The notes under the pieces were generated by a model that saw only the letters and a program-made list of their open reading frames with translations, did no database searches and was not told the origin of the DNA. Made by a program: the position numbers and the translations under genes. Positions 1 through 7,919 of a stretch of DNA of 24,589 bases are shown piece by piece; position 1 is the stretch's first letter; every line of letters begins with the position of its first letter. Source of the stretch: Nitrososphaerota archaeon (lineage in GTDB: Archaea > Thermoproteota > Nitrososphaeria > Nitrososphaerales > CADDZS01); NCBI GenBank assembly GCA_013288145.1, contig JABDCJ010000040.1, positions 1-24,589 of the forward strand, written 5' to 3'.

Positions 1-351
1 ATGTTATTGCAGAGGCCCGGTTTCAGAAAACTTTCAGGTTACGAAGAGTCCGGCGATGAGCATATTTGCTGTGCAGTTGCCGCTGGAAACCATATCCCGT
101 CAGATAAGGCCTATCGAATTAGCAAGATTGTAGAAGAATCGCTGGAAACTTATCGAAAAAATTCGGAGAGATATCTTGCTTCATTTGCCAAGTTCATGCG
201 GTTTGATGAAAAACTGGTGAGGATAGCCTCGAGAGGCTACGGTTACCCCACAAATCTGGATCATCGCACTCTCGCAAGGCAGTTTGAGCACGCGGGCATA
301 AGGATCCCTGCCGCGTCCAGTATAAAGAACGCAGTCTTGGTAGCAGGCTAG
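1..351 (+). CDS. Hypothetical protein, probably 5'-truncated by the window edge
   Basis: The frame is open from the first base to a TAG at 349-351 and codes for 116 residues. It begins with an ATG at base 1, but because this is the window edge the true gene probably extends further left. The sequence is mixed charged and hydrophobic, without a membrane segment or signal peptide. The middle (roughly residues 35-75) looks helical and rich in Lys, Arg and Glu; the C-terminus is Ala/Ile rich. I do not recognise the family. It lies 116 nt upstream of the ThDP enzyme on the same strand, so a link to that cluster is possible but not shown. Confidence 0.55.
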   Translation: MLLQRPGFRKLSGYEESGDEHICCAVAAGNHIPSDKAYRISKIVEESLETYRKNSERYLASFAKFMRFDEKLVRIASRGYGYPTNLDHRTLARQFEHAGIRIPAASSIKNAVLVAG

Positions 352-467
352 AACGAGAAAAGGTCGATTGCAGACCATCAAATTAACCGAACGTAGGACA
401 AATCCTTAATTTTGATCCGAAACATCTCCGACAACTAATTTTCTCAAGAGAAAAAAGTGGGAAGAAA

Positions 468-2225
468 TTGTCAGCAGAGTTCACAGGAGTCAAGTTCATC
501 GCCGAGTATTTTAGAAAATCCGGAATCAAGCACGTGTTTGGTATACCGGGCCACGGAAACGCGGCAATCGTTGATGAGCTAATAGATTACTCTTCGGATA
601 TTCAGTTTGTCCCGATAAAGCACGAGCAATGGGGTGGCCATATGGCTGACGGATATTTCAGAGCAAACCGCAAGGTTCCTGCTGTTGTTACAACCTCCGT
701 CGGACCAGGAGCGACAAACCTTGCAACTGCGCTCGCAACGGCTTACGTCGATTCCTCCACGTTCATCGCACTAACTGGGGAAATCCAGACGTATTTCTTT
801 GGGATGGGCATATTTCAGGAGATCGAAAGGCAAAACTCGATTGACTACATTAATGCAATGCGTCATCTTGTAAAGAGGACATACCTCGTTTCAAACGCAA
901 GACAGTTGCCGAGGATCCTCCCGAATGCACACAGGGAGGCTTTGTCTGGAAGACCGGGTCCGGTCCTCATCGATCTCCCAATGGAGATCCAAGTTGAAAA
1001 AATTAGGGCGCAGGTTCCTGATCCACCTGTAGCGCTTGGACGGCTGTTTCCAGATCCCTCGGATGTAAAAAAAGCGGCTCAACTCCTGCTCAATGCGGAG
1101 CGGCCGCTGATACTAATCGGGGGAGGTGTTGTAATGGCGGATGCCCAGGATGAGGTAGTCAAGGTCGCAGAGTTTTTGGGTGCGCCGGTCGCCTCAAGCT
1201 TCAGAGGAGATGCAAAGGGCGGTTTTCCCGAAGACCATGAACTGTACATTTTTTCTCCCGGTAACATCGGTAGCCTCGTGGCAAACAAACTCGCCCTCGA
1301 CGCTGATGTTATACTTGCCGTAGGGACGACCTTCAGCGATGAGACGACGAGCTCTTACGCTCCGGATGTGACTTTCAACATTCCTCCGACGAAGCTGATT
1401 CACATGGATCTTGATCCACGCGAGATTGGAAAGAACTATCCGACGACCGTTGGGATTAATTCCGATGCAAAAGCAGGTCTCGCTTCATTACTTGACATAT
1501 TGTCTCAGCTCGGTAAGAAGGGCGATTATCATGATTCGGCACACTATAAGCGAATGAAGCAGCTCAAAGATCAATGGTTCGAGGAAATGGAGTCGCTCAG
1601 AACGCAGACTCCGATGGGAATTCCGAATGCAGCTAAGATAATGCGCGGCGTTTTGCCTAAAAGTGCAATTGTTTCCGTTAGCGCAGGCTTGCCGCAGGAG
1701 ATGATGGCACAGCTTTGGGTAACTTCGGAACCGAGGACCTTTCTTTCATCCGGTGGTTATTCTACTATGGGTTTTGCGTTTCCAGCTGCGATGGGAGCGA
1801 AGCTTGCACAGCCAGACAGAGTTGCCGTCGCTGTCGAAGGAGACGGGTCGTTTATGATGAATAACGTTGAGCTTCTCACTGCGGTTCAGCTGAAGCTGCC
1901 GGTCGTGATCGTAGTCCTGAACAATTTCGGATGGATCTCAATAAGGGATCTTCAGATGAGAAACTTTGGTGGAAGAATTATCGGAACAGACTTCAAAGAT
2001 AGTGTTGGAAAGGTACGTACGCCGGATTTTGAGAAAATTGTAACCGGCTATGGCGCCGAGTACATGCGTGCAGAGAATCCTACAGAACTTTCACAAACGC
2101 TTTCGCAGGCTATCAAAGCTGAAGGACCGGCAGTCGTCGAAGCAATCATCGAAAACAAGTTTCCTTATAGCGGGCCTAAGGCTTATGGCTACTGGGATCT
2201 TCCGTCCAGACAAAAAGAAAACTAA
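468..2225 (+). CDS. ThDP-dependent enzyme, acetolactate synthase/IolD-like
   Basis: The 585-residue protein has the three-domain layout of the acetolactate synthase/pyruvate oxidase superfamily. The N-terminal pyrimidine-binding domain carries FGIPGHGN (24-31), the catalytic Glu53 in KHEQ, and TSVGPGATN (76-84). A middle domain around 190-350 has the GGGVV Rossmann-like strand. The C-terminal diphosphate-binding domain has GDGS at about 458-461 with the paired Asn about 25 residues later, the usual Mg-ThDP motif. The start is TTG at 468; no Met lies near enough to replace it. The next genes are a Gfo/Idh/MocA dehydrogenase and a PPOX-fold protein. That neighbourhood and the GHGN and TSVGPGA motifs recall IolD, the cyclohexanetrione hydrolase of inositol breakdown, but IolD is usually longer (about 640 residues). 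No acetolactate synthase small subunit is nearby, which weakens a branched-chain amino acid role. Superfamily is firm; substrate is unknown. Confidence 0.9.
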   Translation: MSAEFTGVKFIAEYFRKSGIKHVFGIPGHGNAAIVDELIDYSSDIQFVPIKHEQWGGHMADGYFRANRKVPAVVTTSVGPGATNLATALATAYVDSSTFIALTGEIQTYFFGMGIFQEIERQNSIDYINAMRHLVKRTYLVSNARQLPRILPNAHREALSGRPGPVLIDLPMEIQVEKIRAQVPDPPVALGRLFPDPSDVKKAAQLLLNAERPLILIGGGVVMADAQDEVVKVAEFLGAPVASSFRGDAKGGFPEDHELYIFSPGNIGSLVANKLALDADVILAVGTTFSDETTSSYAPDVTFNIPPTKLIHMDLDPREIGKNYPTTVGINSDAKAGLASLLDILSQLGKKGDYHDSAHYKRMKQLKDQWFEEMESLRTQTPMGIPNAAKIMRGVLPKSAIVSVSAGLPQEMMAQLWVTSEPRTFLSSGGYSTMGFAFPAAMGAKLAQPDRVAVAVEGDGSFMMNNVELLTAVQLKLPVVIVVLNNFGWISIRDLQMRNFGGRIIGTDFKDSVGKVRTPDFEKIVTGYGAEYMRAENPTELSQTLSQAIKAEGPAVVEAIIENKFPYSGPKAYGYWDLPSRQKEN

Positions 2226-2285
2226 AGATTTAAGGACAAACTATCCGACGGATGATTTTCTTAAAGAAAAGGGATAGAGTCTACA

Positions 2286-3383
2286 ATGGTTAAAAAAGTA
2301 CGAACTGCAGTCGTTGGACTCGGCACGATAGGTGCTGTCCACGCCGAATGGTATACACAAATTCCGGAGTCAGAACTCGTAGCAGTTTGCGACGCGCGAG
2401 AGGATGTATCAAATAAAATCGCTGCAAAGCACGGCGTAAAAGGTTACACCGATTATCATGAGCTCGTTGAAGATGAAAATGTGGAAGCGCTTACAGTGGC
2501 GGTTCCAAATTTTCTTCACCATGACGTCGCGCTTGCTGCAATCAAGGAAGGCAAGCACGTGGCGGTGGAAAAGCCGCTTGCAATAACGCTCGATCAAGCC
2601 GATGAAATGGTTCATGCGGCAAAGCAAGCGAATGTAGTAAACATGTACACCGAGAATCTGTGCTTTGCCCCATCGTACCAAACTGCGAAGGGAATCGTGG
2701 ACAAAGGCGGCCTCGGTAACATTTACCTCTGCAAGGCGTACGAATCGGACGACATTGTTCTTGGATCTGAAGCTGAGAAAAACGTACTAAAAACAAGCTG
2801 GTATTTGGATCCGAAGCAATCGGGCGGAGGGAAACTCATGAGCACAGGCGTCCACGCTATTGAATACGTGCGCTTCATGTTCGGTCATCCAAAAGCTCTT
2901 CGCGTGCACGCGGAGATAATTGATAGCATTGGTCTTCAAAAACCCAAAAGAATGGAGGACATGGCGCTGGTGACGATTCGATTTGAAGGCGACCGTGTTG
3001 GTGAGGTGCACACTGGATATTACATGACAGGTGGAACAGACGACCGAGCAGAGATCTACGGCGACCAAGGCACCATATTCCTGGATCTTTACAGACGTAA
3101 CGAGATCAAAGTGCACAGTCATGTGGGTTACGGGAGTGTGGGGCAGTCAATGTTCCAACCAAGCGAGGGCGCGGATATGGGCTGGTCATTTCCGATTCCA
3201 GATGAGCGGTACGACCTCGGCTACTATAATGAGCAGAGACACTTTTTGCAGTGCGTTCTCGAGCACAAGAACCCTAAGGTAACTTTTGAAGACGGCAGAG
3301 CAACTCTTGAGATCGTGCTCGCCGCATACAAATCGCATGACACGGGAGAAACTGTAAAGCTGCCTTTGCAGCGAGATCGCTAA
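2286..3383 (+). CDS. Gfo/Idh/MocA family NAD(P)-dependent oxidoreductase
   Basis: This 365-residue protein begins with a dinucleotide-binding fold: GLGTIG (residues 11-16) after a hydrophobic beta strand, with an acidic residue at the end of the second strand (VAVCDA). The family's catalytic EKPLA motif is present near residue 95, and the central SGGGKLMSTGVHAIEYVR segment matches the family's GGGxLxDxGxHxxD signature. Members oxidise or epimerise sugars, inositols and related polyols. The ATG start at 2286 is 60 nt after the ThDP gene, and the stop is 3 nt before the next frame's first possible TTG, so the three genes look co-transcribed. With the ThDP enzyme upstream, a role in inositol or sugar-acid metabolism is a reasonable inference; the substrate cannot be read from the sequence. 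Confidence 0.92.
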   Translation: MVKKVRTAVVGLGTIGAVHAEWYTQIPESELVAVCDAREDVSNKIAAKHGVKGYTDYHELVEDENVEALTVAVPNFLHHDVALAAIKEGKHVAVEKPLAITLDQADEMVHAAKQANVVNMYTENLCFAPSYQTAKGIVDKGGLGNIYLCKAYESDDIVLGSEAEKNVLKTSWYLDPKQSGGGKLMSTGVHAIEYVRFMFGHPKALRVHAEIIDSIGLQKPKRMEDMALVTIRFEGDRVGEVHTGYYMTGGTDDRAEIYGDQGTIFLDLYRRNEIKVHSHVGYGSVGQSMFQPSEGADMGWSFPIPDERYDLGYYNEQRHFLQCVLEHKNPKVTFEDGRATLEIVLAAYKSHDTGETVKLPLQRDR

Positions 3384-3386
3384 TCT

Positions 3387-3830
3387 TTGGATCAGAGCGC
3401 TTCCGAAATTGCTACATTAGCAAGGAAAATTCTGGTTATCAAAACCATGAAATTAACCGAGAAAGCAGCAGCTATGATCGATGGCAAGAACTTTGGTAAC
3501 CTTGCATTCGTAACCCCAAAAGGTGAACCGCATGTAAGTCCGGTCTGGATCGATCGCGAGGGCGATACTATTTTGATCAATGCGGCAGAATTCCGCGCAA
3601 AGATCAGGTTCTTGAAAGTAAATCAGAAGATAATGCTGAGCATAACTGAGCAGGAAGACCCCTACAGCAGGGTTCTGATTCGCGGCCACGTCGTTGTCAT
3701 TACAAAGAATGGCGCTCTAGCTCAAAATAATCGTATGTCGATGAAATATCTCGGAACGCTAGATGATCCGGACAGACCGGTCGGAGATCGAGTTTTGATA
3801 AAGATTCAGCCGGATAGCATCACTAAATAG
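3387..3830 (+). CDS. PPOX-class (pyridoxamine-phosphate oxidase fold) F420/flavin-binding protein
   Basis: The product (147 residues from TTG 3387, or 127 from ATG 3447) has the split beta-barrel pattern of the PPOX family: GNLAFVTPKGEPHVSPVWI, then a strand ending ILINAAEFRAKIRFLKVN, then SRVLIRGHVVVI. In actinobacterial and archaeal relatives the corresponding region binds F420 or FMN and the proteins act as small reductases. The residues before Met21 (position 3447) do not look conserved, so ATG 3447 is probably the real start. The first stretch lies directly behind the preceding dehydrogenase gene. Cofactor and substrate are unknown; the family call is secure. Confidence 0.85.
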   Translation: MDQSASEIATLARKILVIKTMKLTEKAAAMIDGKNFGNLAFVTPKGEPHVSPVWIDREGDTILINAAEFRAKIRFLKVNQKIMLSITEQEDPYSRVLIRGHVVVITKNGALAQNNRMSMKYLGTLDDPDRPVGDRVLIKIQPDSITK

Positions 3831-3845
3831 AATCGAGTTCGCAAT

Positions 3846-3876
3846 CCTGAGATTCTAATCTCTCGGGAATTTTTCT
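3846..3876 (+). terminator. Candidate terminator after the ThDP/dehydrogenase/PPOX run
   Basis: CCTGAGA (3846-3852) can pair with TCTCGGG (3861-3867) with one G-T wobble, and AATTTTTCTT follows at once. An outer pair GCAATC (3841-3846) and GATTGC (3882-3887) surrounds it. It lies 16 nt after the PPOX stop codon, where the three-gene run would end. Archaeal termination mainly needs the T-run, so the stem may be incidental. Confidence 0.45.
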
Positions 3877-3961
3877 TCCCCGATTGCAGTAACTCCATTG
3901 AATGGCAAAGCAGCGAAAGACTTTTTGGATTAGTTGTGCCACCCCAAATTATTTCTGATTC

Positions 3962-4531
3962 TTGGAATTAGTGAGAGTAAACCTGTTGGTCTTCTTTGAA
4001 CGGACTCCATCTACAAAATCGGAGTTTTATTTCGAACTCGACAACGGTGAGGCCTGTTTTCTTTCGGATGAAGGAATATTCCTTTTCTCTGTCCTTTCGA
4101 ATTTGGCGCGGACGACAATACTTTCTGTGCCGTTTGTAATTTGGGCTTTTGTCTTGATTTTGACTCTCCCGACTGTTTTGCCCATAGCGCCGATCATTTC
4201 TTGGAATCCCAGTTTTTCTTTCCTCGTTACCTTGTCGTTTCTGGTCCTCCCATTCATCGCAAGAAAACTGGCGTCTGTAGGCAGAGGGCGCAAATTTGCC
4301 GGGCGACCGCTTGGGGAGCTGCTGATGAGCTCAGATCGCAAATATTTGAGATCGCGCCGACAGTGGTCGGAGGTAAGGACGGCAAAGTTTAGTCATTACA
4401 AAGTTATCCTCAAATGGCACACCTCAACTTTTCTCGTAGACAGAGGCCTGACGTTAAAGTTCGTTGCCACCTCTTTTGCAGAGTTAAAGTCCTTTCTTGC
4501 CAAACAGCTTGATGGTGGGCTTATGCCCTAA
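3962..4531 (+). CDS. Hypothetical membrane protein with possible PH-like C-terminal domain
   Basis: The 189-residue protein has two close transmembrane helices at about residues 50-80 and 84-104, split by a short Pro-rich turn, followed by an Arg/Lys-rich stretch that suggests a cytoplasmic C-terminus. The last 60 residues alternate short strands and end in a helix (W-S-E-V-R ... F-A-E-L-K-S-F-L), a pattern resembling bacterial PH-like domains; this is only a resemblance. The start at TTG 3962 is the longest option; GTG 3971 and TTG 3986 also fit. Its TAA stop overlaps the TAG stop of the convergent RadA-like gene by a few bases. No function can be assigned. Confidence 0.6.
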   Translation: MELVRVNLLVFFERTPSTKSEFYFELDNGEACFLSDEGIFLFSVLSNLARTTILSVPFVIWAFVLILTLPTVLPIAPIISWNPSFSFLVTLSFLVLPFIARKLASVGRGRKFAGRPLGELLMSSDRKYLRSRRQWSEVRTAKFSHYKVILKWHTSTFLVDRGLTLKFVATSFAELKSFLAKQLDGGLMP

Positions 4532-5184
4532 AGTTCAGTAGCTGCAAACTGTCGTGTCCAGTGCTTTGAGAGCATTGCCATTTCTCTACCGCTTTTGTCC
4601 TGGTAAAGTTTGATCGCGGTATCTGACTTTTCGACAAAGTATTTTACAAAAGTCTTTGATGAAGAGACGATAAACAGTGGTCGCCGTCCTCCCAATTTTT
4701 TGGTTGCAGTTTCCCATAATGAATTTGCCATAAGCAGTTGCAGGGCATTGATTTCATCCACCGGGTTGTCCTCCTCGTTGAACAGAGCGTCAATGCCCGT
4801 TACGAAAACCGCGTGGATGTCGTCCCACTGTTTGAAGTATTTCTGCTCGATCTGCTTCATTACGACTGCCCTCAACTGGTAGCAGGAGAACGCCCTAACC
4901 ACTATTATTTTCTCCAAGAATTTTCGGAGCATGGATTCAGATTTGGTCGGCGCACATCTATCTGAGATCAAATACGGATCAAAGCAGTTTGCGGCGTCGA
5001 CAAAAAGCGCTTTCGATTTGAATACCCGTACATAGTTCCCACAAAGCATGTTCATCCAATAATCTGCGAGATGGCCGTATAGAAAGTTGAACGTATTTGG
5101 CATTAGTCCTCCCTGAAGCAGGGAATCAATCCCATTTCCGAACGTAAGCCCTCTCAGCTCGGAGGCACGTTTTACCAGGGTCAA
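4528..5184 (-). CDS. Degenerate RadA/RecA-fold protein lacking Walker motifs
   Basis: The 218-residue protein follows the archaeal RadA/RadB core closely in order: FGNGIDSLLQGGLMPN (15-30) corresponds to the STGxxxLDELLGGG entry, FNFLYG (32-37) to the strand before the P-loop, KALFVDAAN to the IYIDTEG strand, VVRAFSCYQL (95-104) to VARAxNxxHQ, and the tail DTAIKLYQDKSGREMAMLSK to the final RadA strands. The nucleotide-binding residues are missing: the P-loop position reads G37-HLADYWM, without GKT, and the Walker B strand reads VFVTG where Asp is expected. It is therefore probably a non-ATPase paralogue, perhaps structural or regulatory. The TTG start at 5184 is the first standard start; the frame stays open to about 5250 and its translation still looks protein-like, so the N-terminus may be longer. 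Confidence 0.75.
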   Translation of the reverse strand: MTLVKRASELRGLTFGNGIDSLLQGGLMPNTFNFLYGHLADYWMNMLCGNYVRVFKSKALFVDAANCFDPYLISDRCAPTKSESMLRKFLEKIIVVRAFSCYQLRAVVMKQIEQKYFKQWDDIHAVFVTGIDALFNEEDNPVDEINALQLLMANSLWETATKKLGGRRPLFIVSSSKTFVKYFVEKSDTAIKLYQDKSGREMAMLSKHWTRQFAATEL

Positions 5185-5250
5185 CGCATCGCGTGTAGGA
5201 TTGGTACGCGGATTGATCGTGACAATAGTCGAAACAAACGACCCCCTTGG

Positions 5251-5270
5251 TTACAGTAACAGTGCTGTAA
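5251..5270 (-). promoter_or_regulatory. Inverted repeat upstream of the RadA-like gene
   Basis: TTACAG (5251-5256) and CTGTAA (5265-5270) form a perfect 6-bp inverted repeat with an 8-nt spacer. On the minus strand a TATA-like AAATAAAT lies just upstream at about 5273-5280, so the repeat would cover the region between TATA box and transcription start, where a repressor would act. Binding is inferred only. Confidence 0.35.
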
Positions 5271-5415
5271 TCATTTATTTCAGGTTAGCGGGCCGTCCTG
5301 TCCTCCGGGGCTAAGATTAGAAAATTCCCCGACTCTGGAATTCCCCCCATGCATTCTTTTTGACAGCAAAGAGGAACTCGAATCCTAGATTTCCTCCTAA
5401 AATCGAGACAACATA

Positions 5416-5442
5416 TCGGAAATCGATATCGGGTTTTTCCGA
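5416..5442 (+). promoter_or_regulatory. Hairpin-forming inverted repeat upstream of the propeller gene
   Basis: TCGGAAA (5416-5422) and TTTCCGA (5436-5442) are exact inverted repeats with 13 nt between, followed by CTTTTTGG. It lies about 70 nt before the propeller start. It could be an operator or an RNA hairpin; nothing in the sequence decides this. Confidence 0.3.
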
Positions 5443-5513
5443 CTTTTTGGAAGGACTAGCTACCAATTTAACATTCTAGGGCACTTTTTGCGAACAAGGT
5501 CTTCTGATTAGAA

Positions 5514-6971
5514 TTGTATGAATCAATTAGCCTGAACCGAGTTCGAACGGACAAGAAAGCGGCCATTATTTATTCCGGCATTGCGCTTGTCCTTATCCTA
5601 CTTTCGAGTACCTTCAGCTCAACGGTCGTTGCGGCAAAGCCAGCTGCCGGCACCGTGACGTTCAATGCTGCGATTAACCTTAGTAATGACAAAGGCAAAG
5701 CCACCCAACCGGCGGTCTCAAATAACAGACAAAACGTATTTGTTGCGTGGACAGAGGGATCAGGCGGCATAAAATTTAGGGCAAGCTCAAATGGTGGAGT
5801 GATTTGGACTCCTCCCACATCCTCAGCTGCGACAACGATTAGCTCAGGATCCGGTTGTACTGGATCTGCTGCGTTTCCAGTAATGTTTACACAATTCCAA
5901 TCCAGTACTGATGTGGCAGTCGCTTGGTCACAAGGCGGCCAGATATGCGCAGCGGTTAGTACGAACAATGGAGGAACTTTCGCAAAGGCACATCTCAGCG
6001 TCTCGCCTTCCTCAGGCGGAATAACTCCGGCAATAGGCGCTTCTGGTTCGGATATCTATGTGACTTGGTATCAAGCTACTCCTTCATGTCCGGTTACCAT
6101 TTACGTGCCCGCTGGAAGCGGTTGTATCTGGGTCTCCACCAGTACGAACAATGGTGCGAGCTGGAGCAAACCTTCCGAATTGAACCCATCATCAAGAGGT
6201 GAGCCACAGGTTGTTGCTTCTGGAGCCAATGTCTACATAACTGCAGATGGCATATACTTCGAGGCCAGCAACAATAGTGGAACCACCTGGACTGCGCCCT
6301 TGAACCTTTACAACCAGAGTAGCCTAACTGCGCCGTGCGCTCCGCTTTGCTATGGTCGAGAACCATGGGTTGCGGCCAACGGGACTAACGTCTACGTCGT
6401 CTGGGAGTCGAGCAATACGAACCAGACAACAGGAAGCACAACTGACTATCGAGATTACGGACGGATGAGCGGTGACGGAGGAAAAACTTGGACTCCACCC
6501 CTTTCCAACCCCTATCCACAATTGATGACGGGGGCAATAAAGAACGACTGGGAACCAGAAAATGCCGCTTTCGGAAGCCATGCCTTCTTGACGTTCCATA
6601 ATCTTTCAAATCAAGGGATATACATGACTTCGACGACTAACTCTGGATCTTCGTGGAGCACACCGGCACTTGTCAGCCCAACGGGAAAAGGCAGCTCGTT
6701 TGGACACGTTTTCTCGTCAGATGGGACTAACGTCTTTGTAATGTGGGGACAGGTAAAATCCGGCTCCGTCTGGAACGCGTACGTGTCGTACAGTGCGAAC
6801 AACGGAACATCGTGGAGCAATCCGATTGATATCAGCAACAACGCGGCAGGAGTGGCAGCAGGAAATCTGGATGTGACACTCTTTGGTCTGTCGAGTAACG
6901 GGGCAAACTGCTTTGCAGCATGGACATATACGAACGGAGGAACCAGCCAGGTCTACTTCGCTTCGTCTTAA
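5514..6971 (+). CDS. Secreted Asp-box beta-propeller protein (sialidase-like fold)
   Basis: The 485-residue protein has a basic N-terminus (RVRTDKK), a hydrophobic segment at 17-41 ending in VVAAKPA, and is otherwise polar, so it should be exported by Sec. The rest is built from repeats. Seven Asp-box motifs (S-x-N/D-x-G-x-x-W) are seen at about 91, 149, 210, 252, 319, 374 and 427. They alternate with strands of the type VFVAW (75, 134, 181, 293, 407, 466). This is the BNR/sialidase-type propeller. The Arg triad and nucleophile of true sialidases were not identified, so an enzyme activity is not supported; a binding or surface role is as likely. Cys pairs at 115/145 and 275/279 may form disulfides outside the cell. 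Start is TTG 5514; an ATG at 5518 is out of frame. Confidence 0.88.
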   Translation: MYESISLNRVRTDKKAAIIYSGIALVLILLSSTFSSTVVAAKPAAGTVTFNAAINLSNDKGKATQPAVSNNRQNVFVAWTEGSGGIKFRASSNGGVIWTPPTSSAATTISSGSGCTGSAAFPVMFTQFQSSTDVAVAWSQGGQICAAVSTNNGGTFAKAHLSVSPSSGGITPAIGASGSDIYVTWYQATPSCPVTIYVPAGSGCIWVSTSTNNGASWSKPSELNPSSRGEPQVVASGANVYITADGIYFEASNNSGTTWTAPLNLYNQSSLTAPCAPLCYGREPWVAANGTNVYVVWESSNTNQTTGSTTDYRDYGRMSGDGGKTWTPPLSNPYPQLMTGAIKNDWEPENAAFGSHAFLTFHNLSNQGIYMTSTTNSGSSWSTPALVSPTGKGSSFGHVFSSDGTNVFVMWGQVKSGSVWNAYVSYSANNGTSWSNPIDISNNAAGVAAGNLDVTLFGLSSNGANCFAAWTYTNGGTSQVYFASS

Positions 6972-7014
6972 TGACAAGCAGATTTTCCAACAACGGGAAA
7001 AAAGATGGAGTTGC

Positions 7015-7058
7015 TTCCCAACTTAAAACGAAGTTGGGAATTTCCCTCTCTTTTTCTC
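7015..7058 (+). terminator. Strong stem-loop terminator after the propeller gene
   Basis: TTCCCAACTT (7015-7024) and AAGTTGGGAA (7031-7040) form a perfect 10-bp stem with the loop AAAACG. A pyrimidine-rich, T-rich run follows to 7058. It lies 43 nt after the propeller stop codon. The shape fits an intrinsic terminator or 3'-end-protecting hairpin. Confidence 0.7.
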
Positions 7059-7202
7059 AAAACTTCAAAATTCTCCGATTTCAGGGGCGTACTGCATCAA
7101 AAAACCGTGGACTTGAGCTACTGACAATTGCTTTGGGAAGCAGCTCTCAAAACGAAAGATTATCATATAGAGTTCTTAGACTAGAATAACTAATTCCCAA
7201 AA

Positions 7203-7910
7203 TTGTCATTAGCTAAAACTCATCTCAGCGCAATTCAATCGCGAATAATAGTTTCTCTGTTTCAGTGCGAGGGTCGGCAGCAATATGTTTCGAATGAAGC
7301 AGTTCTGGAAAAAACAGGAATTGCCCAATCTACTTGGTCCGAGGAGCAAAAGCGACTTGCTGAGATGGGTGTCTTGGAGAAGAAAGCATTCAAAGCGATA
7401 CGTGCAAACAATGTCTGTAGGATCGTAAATTTTCGTCTTACGAGTAAAGGTCGAACCGTGGCATTCAACCTCGCAAACATTTCGAGAATGATCGTTCAGC
7501 AGACGGGAGGAGATCTATTTCCTCTGCCGATATCCAGCGCAGCACCTAAGGTTCGTCTCTCCGAGAAGGATTTCGAATATGATGTCCTAGAGTCGATAGA
7601 GATCGCGTTGGACAGCTTTGGCATAAACCTGGTTCCTCTCGTTAAGAGCAGGCTAGGTGAGAGGATCTTGTGGGAGGAAGTGGCTAAGCGTCCGGAAATA
7701 CTTAGTGCGATCCTTCAAGACCTGTTTGGAAGAGATGGATCTAGTACTGTCGAGTTGATGATCACGGAGAATTTGAAATCACGCTTTGATTTACAACACA
7801 CGGTGACAAAGGAGCGCGACATGTCTACCTTGATAGCTGAATTCAAGCGGGAAAGAGTGACCGAGAACGAATCAGCTGTTATCATGAGTCGATCTGAATC
7901 CTTGGAGTAA
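7203..7910 (+). CDS. Winged-helix regulator with NitrOD5-like C-terminal domain
   Basis: Residues 1-100 read as a winged helix-turn-helix: ALxG-type helices around QSRIIVSLFQC, a recognition region TGIAQSTWSEEQKRLAEMGVLEKK, and a wing ending RIVNFRLTSKGR. Residues about 127-200 form a second helical domain, from DVLESIEIALDSFG through LSAILQDLFGRDG to ELMITENLKSRFDL. This matches the two small proteins at 19439 and 19743 in this window and resembles the thaumarchaeal output domain I recall as NitrOD5. The protein would bind DNA and use the C-terminal domain for sensing or contacts. Start is TTG 7203; a membrane protein gene follows 9 nt after the stop, suggesting co-expression. The ligand and the target genes are unknown. 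Confidence 0.75.
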   Translation: MSLAKTHLSAIQSRIIVSLFQCEGRQQYVSNEAVLEKTGIAQSTWSEEQKRLAEMGVLEKKAFKAIRANNVCRIVNFRLTSKGRTVAFNLANISRMIVQQTGGDLFPLPISSAAPKVRLSEKDFEYDVLESIEIALDSFGINLVPLVKSRLGERILWEEVAKRPEILSAILQDLFGRDGSSTVELMITENLKSRFDLQHTVTKERDMSTLIAEFKRERVTENESAVIMSRSESLE

Positions 7911-7919
7911 ATTTTTGTC

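Larger units (their letters stand above)
5185..5513. other. 329-nt divergent intergenic region
   Basis: No convincing gene was seen. The region separates the RadA-like gene (minus) from the propeller gene (plus). It holds two inverted repeats, listed separately, and AT-rich stretches that could be promoters for either side. In the minus-strand frame of the RadA-like gene, codons continue without a stop to about 5250 but contain no ATG, GTG or TTG. Confidence 0.6.

Noticed and set aside
6920..7189. 89-residue plus-strand frame after the propeller gene
   Set aside because: It overlaps the propeller's end in another frame, covers the terminator hairpin and has no recognisable composition or start signal.
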